Shown: positions 28,159 through 38,081 of the stretch, one piece after another
How positions within the stretch are numbered: the stretch's first letter is position 1
Layout: every line of letters starts with the position of its first letter
NCBI RefSeq assembly: GCF_026314295.1
Contig: NZ_CP111108.1
Location: 248,001-312,000 of the forward strand
Direction of reading: 5' to 3'
DNA: 64,000 bases
Source of the DNA: Caproicibacterium sp. BJN0003
Lineage (GTDB): Bacteria > Bacillota > Clostridia > Oscillospirales > Acutalibacteraceae
Made by a program: the position numbers and the translations under genes
The notes under the pieces: model-generated
Told to the model about the DNA's origin: nothing
Databases searched by the model: none
The model's input: only the letters and a program-made list of their open reading frames with translations

Positions 28159-29001
28159 ATGTCTACTGCGATTACAACAGATTCCGGCTGCGATTTATTC
28201 CCAGATTTATATCTGGAAAAAAAGGTGGATGTCATTCCGCTTTATATCACGATCGGTGATCGCACTTCCCGCGATTTTTTTGATATTAAACCACAGGATG
28301 TTTTTCAGGATTTTGCGGTTACAAAGAAGCTGCCGAAAACGGCGGCTCCTGCACCTACGGATTTTTATGAAGTCTTTAAGAAGCATGTTGATGCAGGAGA
28401 AGATGTTGTTCATCTTTCCATGAATTCAAAAATGTCTGCGTCCTATCAGAATGCTGTTATTGCTGCGCAGGAGTTTGAAAATGTCTATGTAATTAATACA
28501 TTTACCATTAGTTCCGCCGAAGGGCTGATGGTTTTAGATGCCTGTGATCTAAGAGATCAAGGAAAAAGCGGGCAGGAGATTGCTGCTTTAATGGAGCAGG
28601 AAAAAGATAAGGTCCGTACTTATGTTTTACTCGATACATTGGAATTTGCTTATCGCGGCGGTCGTGCCAGCAAACTGCAGACAATGGGAGCAAATCTTTT
28701 AAAACTGCGTCCATGTCTGTTTTTAAGTCCACGAGGAGAACTTTCCATACACAAAAAGTTCCGCGGAAATTATCCCCAGGTATGCAGAGAATATGTGCGT
28801 CATGTTTTGGAAATGCCGAATATTTGCAGAGACCATGTGATGGTTTCCACAACCGGTATGGATCAGTCTTTATTGGAGAGTCTCGTGCAAATGATCAAAG
28901 ACTCCGGAATTTTTAAGGAAGTTTTGCTGACGTATGCTGGCTGTACTACGACGGTGCATACCGGTCCAAATACGTTTGTGGTGTTTTATAAAGAAAATTA
29001 A
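28159..29001 (+). CDS. DegV family fatty-acid-binding protein
   Basis: A 280-residue cytosolic protein of the DegV/FakB family, which presents fatty acids to the kinase FakA for phosphorylation. Start ATG 28159 follows GGAAGTGGAG; an earlier in-frame ATG overlaps the promoter. Family features are ITTDSGCDLFPDL at the N terminus, the AAPAPTDF stretch and the HLSMNSKMSASYQNA loop that holds the fatty-acid carboxylate. No fakA-like kinase gene is in this window. Confidence 0.9.
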   Translation: MSTAITTDSGCDLFPDLYLEKKVDVIPLYITIGDRTSRDFFDIKPQDVFQDFAVTKKLPKTAAPAPTDFYEVFKKHVDAGEDVVHLSMNSKMSASYQNAVIAAQEFENVYVINTFTISSAEGLMVLDACDLRDQGKSGQEIAALMEQEKDKVRTYVLLDTLEFAYRGGRASKLQTMGANLLKLRPCLFLSPRGELSIHKKFRGNYPQVCREYVRHVLEMPNICRDHVMVSTTGMDQSLLESLVQMIKDSGIFKEVLLTYAGCTTTVHTGPNTFVVFYKEN

Positions 29002-29005
29002 AAAC

Positions 29006-29045
29006 AAATGGCCCCGATACTTTTACAGTACCGGGGCCATTTTTA
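29006..29045. terminator. Bidirectional terminator
   Basis: A perfect GC-rich stem (AAATGGCCCCG / CGGGGCCATTT) followed by T-run, between the convergent degV-type gene and dusB. Confidence 0.9.
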
Positions 29046-30026
29046 GCTTTCAGAAGAGTTTGAAAGATTTTCGGCCAGAATATCTTTCGAGAGCATCACG
29101 AGATCCTCATAGGTGTTGAGTCCGCCGGCTTTGCGCCGAAATTCTGCGGCGCCGCGGAGCCCATGAAGATACCATGAAACGTGTTTGCGCGCTTCCTGCA
29201 TAGCGCGGTGTTCTCCTTTGTATTCTACCATCTTTTGAATATGCTGCAGCATAACGAGCAAACGCTCATGAATTTCAGGCTCGGGAAGAATCCGGACATT
29301 TTCCTGAAGACAAGCGTTAATTTGAGCAAAAATCCAGGGGTTTCCCATGGCGGCTCGTCCAACCATGACGGCGTCACAGCCGGTTTGTTCCAGCATCCGC
29401 GCGGCGTCGTCGGCGTGAATAATATCTCCATTCCCGATTACCGGGATGGACACGGCCTCTTTGACTGCGCGGATGATCCGCCAGTCGGCAGAGGGTGCAT
29501 ACATCTGGGTTTTGGTTCGCGCATGAATTGCGATTGCACTCGCGCCTGCTTCTTCACAGATTTTGGCTACTTCTACAGCGTTTTCATGGGAGTGATCCCA
29601 GCCTTTGCGGATTTTTACGGTGACCGGAATATCAACGGCATTTTTAACAGCTTTTACGATTTCACCGCAGAGCTGCGGCGTTTTCATCAAGGCACAGCCG
29701 CTGCCGGAAGCATTGATCTTAGGAACCGGACAGCCCATATTAATATCGATGGCATCAGGAGAAAATACCTGTGCTTTTTTTGCGGCAATCGCCATCGAAG
29801 CCGGCTCGCTGCCAAAAATCTGAATCGCACAGGGATGATCATTTCCAAGTTCCATCAGAGAAGGCGTGCGTTTGTCACCATATTCCAGCGCTTTGGCACT
29901 GACCATTTCAGTGGTGCAGAAGGCTGCACCGAAACGCATGCAGAGTTCCCGGTATGCAAGGTCGGTAACGCCTGCCATTGGTGCCAAAAATGCTTTTCCA
30001 TTTAATTCGAGAGTTCCAATTTTCAA
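29043..30026 (-). CDS. dusB: tRNA dihydrouridine synthase DusB
   Basis: A 327-residue FMN-dependent enzyme reducing uridines in the tRNA D-loop. The N-terminal barrel has [14 protein letters not shown], then [10 protein letters not shown], the catalytic Cys in GSGCALM, and the FMN phosphate motifs IPVIGNGDI and [13 protein letters not shown]. The nifR3/DusB subgroup fits best by length. Its last codons overlap the shared terminator stem. Confidence 0.94.
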   Translation of the reverse strand: MKIGTLELNGKAFLAPMAGVTDLAYRELCMRFGAAFCTTEMVSAKALEYGDKRTPSLMELGNDHPCAIQIFGSEPASMAIAAKKAQVFSPDAIDINMGCPVPKINASGSGCALMKTPQLCGEIVKAVKNAVDIPVTVKIRKGWDHSHENAVEVAKICEEAGASAIAIHARTKTQMYAPSADWRIIRAVKEAVSIPVIGNGDIIHADDAARMLEQTGCDAVMVGRAAMGNPWIFAQINACLQENVRILPEPEIHERLLVMLQHIQKMVEYKGEHRAMQEARKHVSWYLHGLRGAAEFRRKAGGLNTYEDLVMLSKDILAENLSNSSES

Positions 30027-30080
30027 AATTCGGGTTCCTTCCTAAAAGTTTTCTTAAGAGCAGTAAAAGAAGTATAACAC

Positions 30081-30109
30081 TTAATTTTTCGCTTGAAAAG
30101 TGGTATAAT
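30081..30109 (+). promoter_or_regulatory. Probable promoter of polA
   Basis: TATAAT (30104-30109) preceded by an extended TGG, with a weak TTAATT 17 nt upstream at 30081-30086; 35 nt before polA. Confidence 0.55.
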
Positions 30110-30143
30110 GATTCAAAATTGAACCTTTCAAACGGAGGACTGT

Positions 30144-32768
30144 ATGAAAATTCTGGTATTGGATGGAAACTCCATTTTAAATCGTGCGTTTTACGGAATC
30201 AAAATTCTAACGACCAAACAAGGACTTTACACCAACGGAATCTATGGATTTTTGATGGTGCTGCAAAAGCTTTTGGATGAAGTGCAGCCTGATTCGGTGG
30301 CGATTGCTTTCGATTTAAAAGGCCCAACATTTCGGCACAAAAAATATGCGGGATATAAGGCAAACCGTCACGGGATGCCGGAAGAGCTTGCACAGCAAAT
30401 GCCGACGCTTAAGGAGCTTTTAAAAGATTTGGGCTATCATCTGGTAACCTGTGAGGGATATGAAGCCGATGATATTTTGGGGACTTTTTCAAGAGCCTGT
30501 ACGGAAAAAGGAAATACCTGTGTCATTGCGACCGGGGATCGTGACAGTCTGCAGCTTGTTGGTCCCTATACCAGCGTGCGTCTTGCTTCCACAAAATTCG
30601 GTCAACCGCAGGTAACGATTTATACGGAAGAAAAAGTAAAGGAAATTTACGGGGTAACGCCGAAAGAAATGATTGAAATTAAGGCGTTGCAGGGAGATTC
30701 TTCCGATTGTATTCCGGGAGTTCCGGGGATCGGGCCGAAAGGGGCCGGGGAACTGATTCAGAATTATCATTCGATTGATTATATTTACGATCATTTGGAC
30801 GAGCTGCCAATTAAAGAGGGCATGCGCAAAAAGCTGCGGGAAGGAAAAGAAAATGCCTATCTTTCGAGAGAATTGGGGACAATTTGTCTGAGTGCACCGA
30901 TCGATACCGAGATTTCACATTATGTGCCGTTTCCAATTAAAAAAGAGGAAACGACTAGGCTTATGACAAAACTGGAGCTTTTTAAACTGATGGAAAAGCT
31001 TCAGCTGCAAAATCTTCCGGATGAGTCCCCTAAGAAGCAAGAAAAGATAGATCATGCGGTTCTTTTCCGCAATCCAGAATCGGATATGTATCTGCCGGAG
31101 CTTGAAAAAAAAGGGGAAGCGCCGGTCTTGGCTTTTTATCGAAAAGACGGCTCGATCGAAACATTAGCTGTCGCAGTTGAACGTGGCGCCTGTCTTTTAG
31201 AAAAGCCGGAAGAAATTCGTAGCCTTTTGGAAAATCCAAACATTCCGGTCATTACCTATGACGTGAAGTCTTTGCAGAATGCTGCTGCAAAAGATGGGAT
31301 CTTTTTAAAACATGCAAAGATGGATGTGCTTTTGGCGGCATATCTTTTGGACCCCTCTGCTGCGGGATATGATTTTGATCGCCTATGCCAGGAATATGGG
31401 GTATCAGTCTGCGAAGTATGGAAAATGGAGAATCCGGTACCGGAAGACCTTTTGCCCGAAAATCAGAAGAAAGCAGAACGCTTTGTGCGTGCGATTTCTC
31501 TGCCGGGACTATTTGAGGCACTTTCTAAAAAAATTGCCGAAGCCGGACAGGAAGAGCTTCTCTCCAATATTGAACTGCCGCTTGCGTGGGTGCTTTCCTG
31601 CATGGAGCGGGAGGGATTTGCAGTAGACGCTGAGGGAATCAAAAAATACGGCGAAGCCATGCAAAGCGATATCGAAACCATTCAAAAAGGAATTTTTGAG
31701 GAAGTCGGCTATGAGTTTAATCTGAATTCTCCCAAACAATTGGGGGATGCTCTCTTTGTGAAATTGGGACTGCCGCATGGAAAAAAGACAAAGAGCGGTT
31801 ACTCGACCAGCGCGGCGGTGCTGGAATCTTTGCAGTATGAAAATCCGGTCATTTCGGAAATCCTTCGGTATCGAAGTCTCTCTAAGCTCAAATCAACTTA
31901 TTGTGACGGCTTGTTAAAAGTGATCGGTGCCGATGGGCGAATTCATTCCAGCTTTAATCAGACCGAGACCAGAACGGGCAGAATTTCGTCGACTGAGCCG
32001 AATTTACAGAATATTCCGGTGCGTTCCGATCAAGGCCGAGAACTGCGGAGATTCTTTGTGGCTCGTCCCGGGTGGGTACTTGTCGATGCCGATTACAGCC
32101 AAATTGAATTAAGAGTGCTTGCTCATGTTGCAAATGATGAAAATATGCGCAAGGCGTTTTTAAACGGCGATGATATTCACCGTGCGACCGCTTCGCAGGT
32201 GTTCCATATGCCGGAAGAATTAGTAACGCCCTTAATGCGTAGTCGTGCTAAGGCAGTCAACTTTGGCATTGTTTATGGAATCGGCGCTTTTTCCCTTTCG
32301 AAAGATATCGGTGTTTCCCGCAGAGAAGCCGATCAGTATATTAAAGATTATCTTGCCCACTATAGCGGCATTGATGAGTATATGAAAAAATCGGTAGAGC
32401 TCGCTAAAGAACGCGGCTATGCGGAGACAATCTTCGGCCGTCGCAGGTATCTTCCGGAGCTTCGGAGCAGCAATTTTAATCTGCGTTCCTTCGGGGAGCG
32501 GGTCGCACGGAATATGCCCATTCAGGGGGCTGCAGCAGATATTATTAAAATTGCGATGATCAAAGTGCAGGATCGGCTTGAAAAGGAACACTTGAAATCG
32601 AAGCTGATTTTGCAGGTACACGATGAATTAATCGTGGAAGCCCCCCGTGAAGAAGCGGAAAAGGCTGCATCTCTTTTAAGAGAAGAGATGGAAGGAGCAG
32701 TTTCACTTTCTGTCCCAATGGTAGCAGAAGCGAAAATCGGGAAAACATGGTATGAAGCAAAGTCCTAA
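30144..32768 (+). CDS. polA: DNA polymerase I
   Basis: An 874-residue family A polymerase for repair and Okazaki fragment processing. The 5' nuclease domain (1-290) is intact (DGNSILNRAFYG, ADDILGTF, GDSSDCIPGVPGIGPK). The 3'-5' exonuclease fold (about 310-460) lacks the DxE metal residues (LAFYRKDG at that place), so proofreading is predicted to be absent, as in Bacillus stearothermophilus. The polymerase domain carries motif A DADYSQIELR, motif B RAKAVNFGIVYG and motif C QVHDELIVE. It heads an operon with an rRNA methyltransferase-like gene 10 nt downstream and rimI. Confidence 0.97.
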   Translation: MKILVLDGNSILNRAFYGIKILTTKQGLYTNGIYGFLMVLQKLLDEVQPDSVAIAFDLKGPTFRHKKYAGYKANRHGMPEELAQQMPTLKELLKDLGYHLVTCEGYEADDILGTFSRACTEKGNTCVIATGDRDSLQLVGPYTSVRLASTKFGQPQVTIYTEEKVKEIYGVTPKEMIEIKALQGDSSDCIPGVPGIGPKGAGELIQNYHSIDYIYDHLDELPIKEGMRKKLREGKENAYLSRELGTICLSAPIDTEISHYVPFPIKKEETTRLMTKLELFKLMEKLQLQNLPDESPKKQEKIDHAVLFRNPESDMYLPELEKKGEAPVLAFYRKDGSIETLAVAVERGACLLEKPEEIRSLLENPNIPVITYDVKSLQNAAAKDGIFLKHAKMDVLLAAYLLDPSAAGYDFDRLCQEYGVSVCEVWKMENPVPEDLLPENQKKAERFVRAISLPGLFEALSKKIAEAGQEELLSNIELPLAWVLSCMEREGFAVDAEGIKKYGEAMQSDIETIQKGIFEEVGYEFNLNSPKQLGDALFVKLGLPHGKKTKSGYSTSAAVLESLQYENPVISEILRYRSLSKLKSTYCDGLLKVIGADGRIHSSFNQTETRTGRISSTEPNLQNIPVRSDQGRELRRFFVARPGWVLVDADYSQIELRVLAHVANDENMRKAFLNGDDIHRATASQVFHMPEELVTPLMRSRAKAVNFGIVYGIGAFSLSKDIGVSRREADQYIKDYLAHYSGIDEYMKKSVELAKERGYAETIFGRRRYLPELRSSNFNLRSFGERVARNMPIQGAAADIIKIAMIKVQDRLEKEHLKSKLILQVHDELIVEAPREEAEKAASLLREEMEGAVSLSVPMVAEAKIGKTWYEAKS

Positions 32769-32778
32769 GGAGAAGAAT

Positions 32779-33609
32779 ATGGGGTTTATCTGTCCAATCT
32801 GTAAAGGTCCGTTGTTTTATGCGGAGAAAGAGCATGCTTTTCGCTGCCCAAAAGGGCATAGTTATGATCTTGCTTCAGAAGGTTATCTTTATCTTTTGCC
32901 GCCAAATCGGAAACACAGCAAGATGCCGGGCGATGATAAAAAAATGGTGGCAGCCCGCAAGAGATGTCTGGAACGGGGAACCTATCAGATCTTTGGGGAT
33001 GCTCTCAACCAAATTGTTTGCCGCTATCTTTCTCATAAGGATTCTCCGGTGATCCTGGATGCCGGCTGCGGGGAAGGATGGTATACGAACGGCTTAAAAG
33101 AGGCACTCTTGAAGGAAGGAAAAACCCCAGAAGTCTTTGGCTTTGATATTTCTAAGTTTGCCGTCAAAGCAGCTGCAAAGCAGTATCCTGGGATTTCTTT
33201 TGCAGTGGGGAGCAGCTTCGAGATTCCATTTCCAGATTGTGGTACCGCCCTTTTGTTGGATGTCTTTTCTCCGGTGATGCCGCAGGAATTTTTGCGGGTA
33301 GTAAAGCCAGGCGGAATCTTTCTTTTGGCAGTGCCGGGAGAACGCCACCTTTTTGGCTATAAAGAGATTTTGTATGAACACCCCTACGAAAATGAGCACC
33401 GAGAAACGGAATATGATGGGTTTTCGTTTTTGGAGCGGATTCCGGTGCGCGGAGAACTGGAACTCAACGACAAAGAAGCAATCATGGATCTGTTTGCAAT
33501 GACGCCTTATGCGTGGAAAACACCAAGGGAAGGGATTGAACGTTTGGAGCAAACAGAGACTCTCAAAACAGAGATCGCATTTGATTGGATCGTTTACCGG
33601 AAAGATTAG
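32779..33609 (+). CDS. RlmA-like 23S rRNA (guanine-N1)-methyltransferase
   Basis: A 276-residue SAM-dependent methyltransferase. An N-terminal zinc ribbon (CPICKGPL ... FRCPKGHSYD, residues 4-30) precedes a class I methyltransferase domain with motif I ILDAGCGEGWYTNGL and a post-motif PEVFGFDISKFAVKAA. The order and length match RrmA/RlmA(I/II), which methylate G745 or G748 of 23S rRNA; the II type affects tylosin sensitivity. Start ATG 32779 sits 5 nt after AAGGAG; the upstream ATG 32752 lies in polA. Confidence 0.85.
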   Translation: MGFICPICKGPLFYAEKEHAFRCPKGHSYDLASEGYLYLLPPNRKHSKMPGDDKKMVAARKRCLERGTYQIFGDALNQIVCRYLSHKDSPVILDAGCGEGWYTNGLKEALLKEGKTPEVFGFDISKFAVKAAAKQYPGISFAVGSSFEIPFPDCGTALLLDVFSPVMPQEFLRVVKPGGIFLLAVPGERHLFGYKEILYEHPYENEHRETEYDGFSFLERIPVRGELELNDKEAIMDLFAMTPYAWKTPREGIERLEQTETLKTEIAFDWIVYRKD

Positions 33610-33622
33610 GAGGCAAGAGAGA

Positions 33623-34069
33623 TTGATTCGATTGAAGCCGATGGAGGAAAAACACATTCCGGCTCTTGCCAAAATAGAAAAGCAATGTTTTTCCGCACCA
33701 TGGACAGAGGCAGGACTGAGGGCGGAATTAGAAAGCAGTACGGCTGTTTTTCTGGTAGCAGAAGAAGACGAAATGGTCTGTGGATATGGTGGGATGCACT
33801 TTGTTTGCGGAGAAGGATATGTAGATAATATTGCAGTACATCCGGATTTTCGCCGAAAAGGCATCGGAGAAATGATTACGAAAGGGCTTCTTCAATACGG
33901 AAAAGAGCATGAGGGCAGTTTTATTTCATTAGAAGTCAGGCCGTCTAATCTGGTGGCAGTCAGCCTTTATCAAAAACTGGGATTTCAAAAGAATGGGATC
34001 CGAAAACAGTTTTATACAAATCCGCCGGAGGATGGGTGGATCCTTACGAAATTCTTAAAAAAGGATTGA
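33623..34069 (+). CDS. rimI: Ribosomal protein S18-alanine N-acetyltransferase (RimI)
   Basis: A 148-residue GNAT acetyltransferase. Acetyl-CoA motif A is VHPDFRRKGIGEMI; the N-terminal region FSAPWTEAGL is typical of RimI. The start is TTG 33623, 9 nt after AGGAGG, giving the standard length. In most Firmicutes the order is tsaE-tsaB-rimI-tsaD; here rimI follows polA and a methyltransferase, with tsaD one gene further on and tsaB not in the window. Confidence 0.88.
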   Translation: MIRLKPMEEKHIPALAKIEKQCFSAPWTEAGLRAELESSTAVFLVAEEDEMVCGYGGMHFVCGEGYVDNIAVHPDFRRKGIGEMITKGLLQYGKEHEGSFISLEVRPSNLVAVSLYQKLGFQKNGIRKQFYTNPPEDGWILTKFLKKD

Positions 34070-34203
34070 TTTTGGCTTTAAACCAGGATTTGCAACCAGA
34101 AGTTGCGCTATTTGAAAAGTAGAATTGCTGGTCGCAACCGGATCTTTTGTGTTATTTTTAAAACACAAAATCAATTAGAAAAATCAGGAATGGAGTACAA
34201 TCA

Positions 34204-35028
34204 ATGAATATTGAGATTGCAAACCGAATGGTGCAGCTGCGGAAGAAAAAGGGCCTTTCCCAGGAAGAATTGGCAGAAAAACTTGGAATTAGCCGGCAGG
34301 CGGTTTCTAAATGGGAGCGGGCGGAATCTTCCCCCGATACAGACAATCTGATTTTGCTTGCACGACTGTATCAGATTTCTCTCGATGATCTGCTTAAAAC
34401 AGACGATCCCGTTGAAAATCGTGATCCGGAAGGAATCGTGGGAGAAAAAGAAGAAAAGATTTCTTTGGAACTGCCGAAAGTGCCGGGCCAAGAAGAAACT
34501 TCTGCTGCGGAAAGTTCACAAAAAGAAGAGCAGCCGACTCTCGAGATTCCTTCCCAAGAATCGGTAAAAGAAGCGGCAGAGCGCCTTCAAAAACAGGCGG
34601 AACAAATGAAAAATATGGCAGCTAATCCTTATGGGGAAAATGCGGAACAATCACAGCCGCAACAGCCGGCAGAAAAATCAGAACCGGATTTTTCTCAGGA
34701 ATCGGTTGTTTATTCAGATCCTATTCCTGAAGAACCTCACAGGCATTCTATTTCCAATCAGATGATTGGAATGTGTGTGGTGGCGCTTTTGATTTGTATT
34801 GTGCTGTGGATATTTTTAAATATAAAATGGTTCTTGGTCCTCGGCTGCATCGTCCTTTGCCCGATTATTGCTAGAACTTGTCATTTGGAAGGCGTTTATC
34901 CCGTCTTGATCACAATTCTTTATTTGGTGCTTGGTTTTCTTTTTGATCTCTGGCATCCGGGCTGGATGTTATATCTGACCATTCCGATTTTTTATGCATG
35001 GGTTGGCAATCAGAAAAAGAAAAATTGA
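34204..35028 (+). CDS. Membrane-tethered XRE family regulator
   Basis: A 274-residue protein with an N-terminal XRE helix-turn-helix (residues 5-60, LSQEELAEKLGISRQAVSKWERAE split over two helices), an acidic, Glu/Gln/Pro-rich linker (about 70-185) and three or four hydrophobic segments from about 190 to 265. Family relatives are membrane-anchored transcription factors that may respond to envelope signals; targets are unknown. It stands between rimI and tsaD but is not coupled to either: 134 nt precede it and a terminator follows. That upstream gap contains two inverted repeats (TTGCAACCAG/CTGGTCGCAA at 34089-34137 and a TTTTGTGTT/AACACAAAA hairpin around 34146-34170) which might be its own operator. 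Confidence 0.82.
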   Translation: MNIEIANRMVQLRKKKGLSQEELAEKLGISRQAVSKWERAESSPDTDNLILLARLYQISLDDLLKTDDPVENRDPEGIVGEKEEKISLELPKVPGQEETSAAESSQKEEQPTLEIPSQESVKEAAERLQKQAEQMKNMAANPYGENAEQSQPQQPAEKSEPDFSQESVVYSDPIPEEPHRHSISNQMIGMCVVALLICIVLWIFLNIKWFLVLGCIVLCPIIARTCHLEGVYPVLITILYLVLGFLFDLWHPGWMLYLTIPIFYAWVGNQKKKN

Positions 35029-35062
35029 TTTTCTGGTCATTCCTAAAAGAATATGATAAAAT

Positions 35063-35103
35063 AAAAACCGAGTATGGAGAAAAACGCATACTTGGTTTTT
35101 ATT
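35063..35103 (+). terminator. Intrinsic terminator after the XRE gene
   Basis: A 14-bp stem (AAAAACCGAGTATG / CATACTTGGTTTTT, one G-T pair) with T-rich end. Confidence 0.85.
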
Positions 35104-35135
35104 TATTTTGAGCAGAATAAAGGAGATACGATCCT

Positions 35136-36140
35136 ATGAGGATTTTAGCATTGGAAAGCAGTTGCGATGAAACTGCCGCAGCAGTTGTAGAAGACGGAAG
35201 AAAGGTGCTTTCGAGCGTAATAGCGTCGCAGGTGGAGGAGCATAAGCTCTATGGCGGAGTTGTGCCGGAGATTGCCTCTCGCAGACACTGTGAGGCGGTG
35301 GTTCCGGTAACAGAACAGGCACTGGAACAGGCGGGCATGACGCTTTCCGAAGTAGATGCGATTGCCGTGACCTATGCGCCCGGATTGATTGGCGCTCTTT
35401 TAGTCGGGGTCAATTTTGCCAAGGGACTTTGTATGGCTTCCGGAAAGCCACTGATTCCAGTTCATCATCTCAGAAGCCATATTGCGGCAAACTATCTGAC
35501 TTCACCGGAGCTTACTCCTTCGTTTCTCTGTTTGGTGGTTTCAGGGGGACATACTCACCTAGTAGAAGTTCGGGATTATACGGATCTTCGTGTTTTGGGA
35601 CAAACAAGAGATGATGCTGCTGGAGAAGCGTTTGATAAAGCTGCCCGTGCAATGGGACTGCCCTATCCCGGCGGAATCGAACTGGATCGGCGTGCAGAAC
35701 AAGGAAACGAAAAAGCTTTTCGTCTGCCGCACCCAAGAGTAGACGGGGCCCCGTTGGATTTCAGCTTTTCCGGATTAAAAACGGCGGTTATCAACTTACT
35801 GCATAACGCAAAACAGCGTGGAGAAGAGATCAATCTGACGGATTTGATGGCATCTTACCGTAAGGCGGTCGTGGATTGTTTGGAAGAAAATACAGTAAAA
35901 GCAATGGAGCAGACCGGCAGTCAAAAATTAGTGATTGCCGGCGGAGTGAGTGCTAATCGCCTTTTGCGCCGCCGACTGCAAAGCGTGAGCGACAAGCGTC
36001 ATTGGCAGTTTTATTGCCCTGAAATTCGCTATTGCGGAGATAATGCGGCCATGGTTGGTGCGCAGGCGTATTATGAGTATCAGGCGGGGCATACTGCGGG
36101 GCTTGATCTGAATGCAAAACCGGAACTTTCTATTTCTTAA
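35136..36140 (+). CDS. tsaD: tRNA N6-adenosine threonylcarbamoyltransferase TsaD
   Basis: A 334-residue ASKHA-fold protein that transfers threonylcarbamoyl to A37 of ANN-decoding tRNAs. N-terminal ESSCDETAAAVVEDG, the metal-binding HHLRSHIAA histidines, the SGGHTHLV and the GGVSANRLLR motif are all present. Start ATG 35136 follows AAGGAG. Partners TsaB, TsaE and TsaC must be elsewhere in the genome. Confidence 0.96.
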   Translation: MRILALESSCDETAAAVVEDGRKVLSSVIASQVEEHKLYGGVVPEIASRRHCEAVVPVTEQALEQAGMTLSEVDAIAVTYAPGLIGALLVGVNFAKGLCMASGKPLIPVHHLRSHIAANYLTSPELTPSFLCLVVSGGHTHLVEVRDYTDLRVLGQTRDDAAGEAFDKAARAMGLPYPGGIELDRRAEQGNEKAFRLPHPRVDGAPLDFSFSGLKTAVINLLHNAKQRGEEINLTDLMASYRKAVVDCLEENTVKAMEQTGSQKLVIAGGVSANRLLRRRLQSVSDKRHWQFYCPEIRYCGDNAAMVGAQAYYEYQAGHTAGLDLNAKPELSIS

Positions 36141-36202
36141 TCATTATCTGGTGGATTCTGCATTTTATAAAGGGACCCTCTGGGAATTCAACAGAATTTG
36201 CA

Positions 36203-36231
36203 TTGATTCTGGATATCTTTTGTATTATAAT
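36203..36231 (+). promoter_or_regulatory. SigA-type promoter of pckG
   Basis: TTGATT (36203-36208), 17-nt spacer, TATAAT (36226-36231), 56 nt upstream of ATG 36288. Confidence 0.7.
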
Positions 36232-36287
36232 GAATTACCGGGTAATCGAATTTGAAAAGGCTAAACGAGCTGGAAGGAGATTGGACT

Positions 36288-38051
36288 ATGACTAAAAATC
36301 AGTCCGTATTGAAATGGATCGAAGAAATGAAAGCGCTGGTAACGCCGAAGGACGTCGTTTGGATTGACGGTTCCGAAGAGCAGTTGGAAGCGCTTCGTAA
36401 AGAAGCATGTACGACCGGCGAAATGATCAAACTGAATCAGGAAAAACTGCCGGGTTGCTATCTGCACCGCACCGCCGTCAACGATGTTGCGCGTGTAGAG
36501 GACCGCACGTTTATCTGCTCCAGAAAAGAAGAGGACGCAGGCCCTACCAACCATTGGATGGAACCCCAAAAATGCTACAAGATGCTCTATGATATTGCAC
36601 GCGGAAGCTATAAGGGCCGCACCATGTATGTGATTCCTTATTCTATGGGGCCAATTGGTTCCCCATTTTCCAAAATTGGCGTAGAGTTGACCGATTCCAT
36701 CTATGTAGTGCTCAATATGTCCATTATGACTCGTACAGGCGATAAAGTCTGGGAGTCTTTAGGCGACAGCAGTGACTGGGTCAGAGGATTGCATGCAAAG
36801 TGTGACATCGACGCCGAAAAGCGGTATATCTGTCACTTCCCGGAGGACAATACCATTATTTCGGTTAATTCCGGTTATGGTGGAAATGTGTTGCTGGGCA
36901 AAAAATGCTTTGCTTTGCGGATTGCTTCCTTCCTCGGAAAGAACGAGGGCTGGATGGCCGAACATATGCTGATTCTGGGAGTACAGAATCCGAAGGGCGA
37001 GATTAAATATATCTCTGCCGCATTCCCGTCTGCCTGCGGTAAGACGAATCTTGCCATGCTGATCCCGCCGGAGGTCTATCGCAAGAAGGGCTATAAGGTT
37101 TGGACAGTTGGAGACGATATTGCATGGATGAGAATCGGACCGGACGGCCGTCTCTGGGCGGTCAACCCTGAAAATGGTTTCTTTGGTGTAGCACCAGGTA
37201 CCAATGCAAAATCGAATCCGAATGCGTTGGAATGCACACATAAAGGTACGATCTTTACAAATGTTGCCGAGAATCTCGATGACAAGACTGTTTGGTGGGA
37301 AGGCCTTGACAAGAATCCGCCGGAGAATGGAGTGGATTGGAAAGGAAACCCATGGAACGGAAAGACAAGCACCGAAAAGGGTGCACATCCAAACAGCCGC
37401 TTTACTGCACCGGCAAAGAACTGCCCGTGTGTCAGCCCTGAATTTGATAAGGGAACTGGGGTACCGATTTCCGCAATTATATTCGGTGGTCGCCGTGCAC
37501 AGACAACGCCGCTTGTTTATCAGTCCCGCGACTGGAATAATGGCGTGTTTGTAGGTTCTATCATGGCTTCTGAGACCACTGCAGCTGCTACCGGCGCAGT
37601 TGGTGTTGTCCGCCGTGATCCAATGGCGATGCTGCCGTTCTGCGGATATCATATGGGAGACTATTTCCAGCATTGGATTGACATGGGCGAGAAGCTTGGA
37701 GACAAAGCCCCGAAGATTTTTAATGTTAACTGGTTCCGTTTGAATCAAGATGGACACTTTATCTGGCCTGGATTTGGTGATAACCTTCGTGTACTCGAAT
37801 GGATTCTTGCACGCTGCGAAGGAAAAGCTGATGCAGTAGAGACGCCAATCGGATTTGTGCCGAAGGCTGAGGATATTAATCTGGATGGCCTTGATATGAG
37901 CCGTGAGACTCTGCAGTCTATTTTGAACGTGAATAAAGAGCAGTGGGCAAAAGAGGCAGAGGGAATTTCCGAATTTTATAAGAAATTCGGAGATAAGATG
38001 CCAAAGACACTGAAAGAAGAACTAAACGGACTTCAAGGTCGTTTGAAATAA
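36288..38051 (+). CDS. pckG: Phosphoenolpyruvate carboxykinase (GTP)
   Basis: A 587-residue GTP-type PEPCK. The P-loop with its hyper-reactive cysteine is FPSACGKTNLAML, and the kinase-2/Mn region GDDIAWMR is followed by the guanine-binding segment with NWFR. The start at ATG 36288 follows GGAAGGAG; an in-frame TTG at 36252 would add 12 residues without a ribosome site. Many Clostridia use the ATP form; the GTP form here may run in the anaplerotic direction during mixed fermentation. A long antisense frame is only a shadow of its high codon bias. Confidence 0.96.
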   Translation: MTKNQSVLKWIEEMKALVTPKDVVWIDGSEEQLEALRKEACTTGEMIKLNQEKLPGCYLHRTAVNDVARVEDRTFICSRKEEDAGPTNHWMEPQKCYKMLYDIARGSYKGRTMYVIPYSMGPIGSPFSKIGVELTDSIYVVLNMSIMTRTGDKVWESLGDSSDWVRGLHAKCDIDAEKRYICHFPEDNTIISVNSGYGGNVLLGKKCFALRIASFLGKNEGWMAEHMLILGVQNPKGEIKYISAAFPSACGKTNLAMLIPPEVYRKKGYKVWTVGDDIAWMRIGPDGRLWAVNPENGFFGVAPGTNAKSNPNALECTHKGTIFTNVAENLDDKTVWWEGLDKNPPENGVDWKGNPWNGKTSTEKGAHPNSRFTAPAKNCPCVSPEFDKGTGVPISAIIFGGRRAQTTPLVYQSRDWNNGVFVGSIMASETTAAATGAVGVVRRDPMAMLPFCGYHMGDYFQHWIDMGEKLGDKAPKIFNVNWFRLNQDGHFIWPGFGDNLRVLEWILARCEGKADAVETPIGFVPKAEDINLDGLDMSRETLQSILNVNKEQWAKEAEGISEFYKKFGDKMPKTLKEELNGLQGRLK

Positions 38052-38081
38052 AGTTTCAAGTAAAAAATGATAAAAACAGCT

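Noticed and set aside
29181-30005. 274-codon open frame antisense to dusB
   Set aside because: It mirrors the dusB coding frame, its product is Cys/His/Phe-rich without domains, and no promoter or ribosome site precedes it.
36759-37757. 332-codon open frame on the minus strand inside pckG
   Set aside because: It lies fully antisense to a clear PEPCK with strong codon bias, has no ribosome site or recognisable domain, and such frames are expected opposite biased genes.
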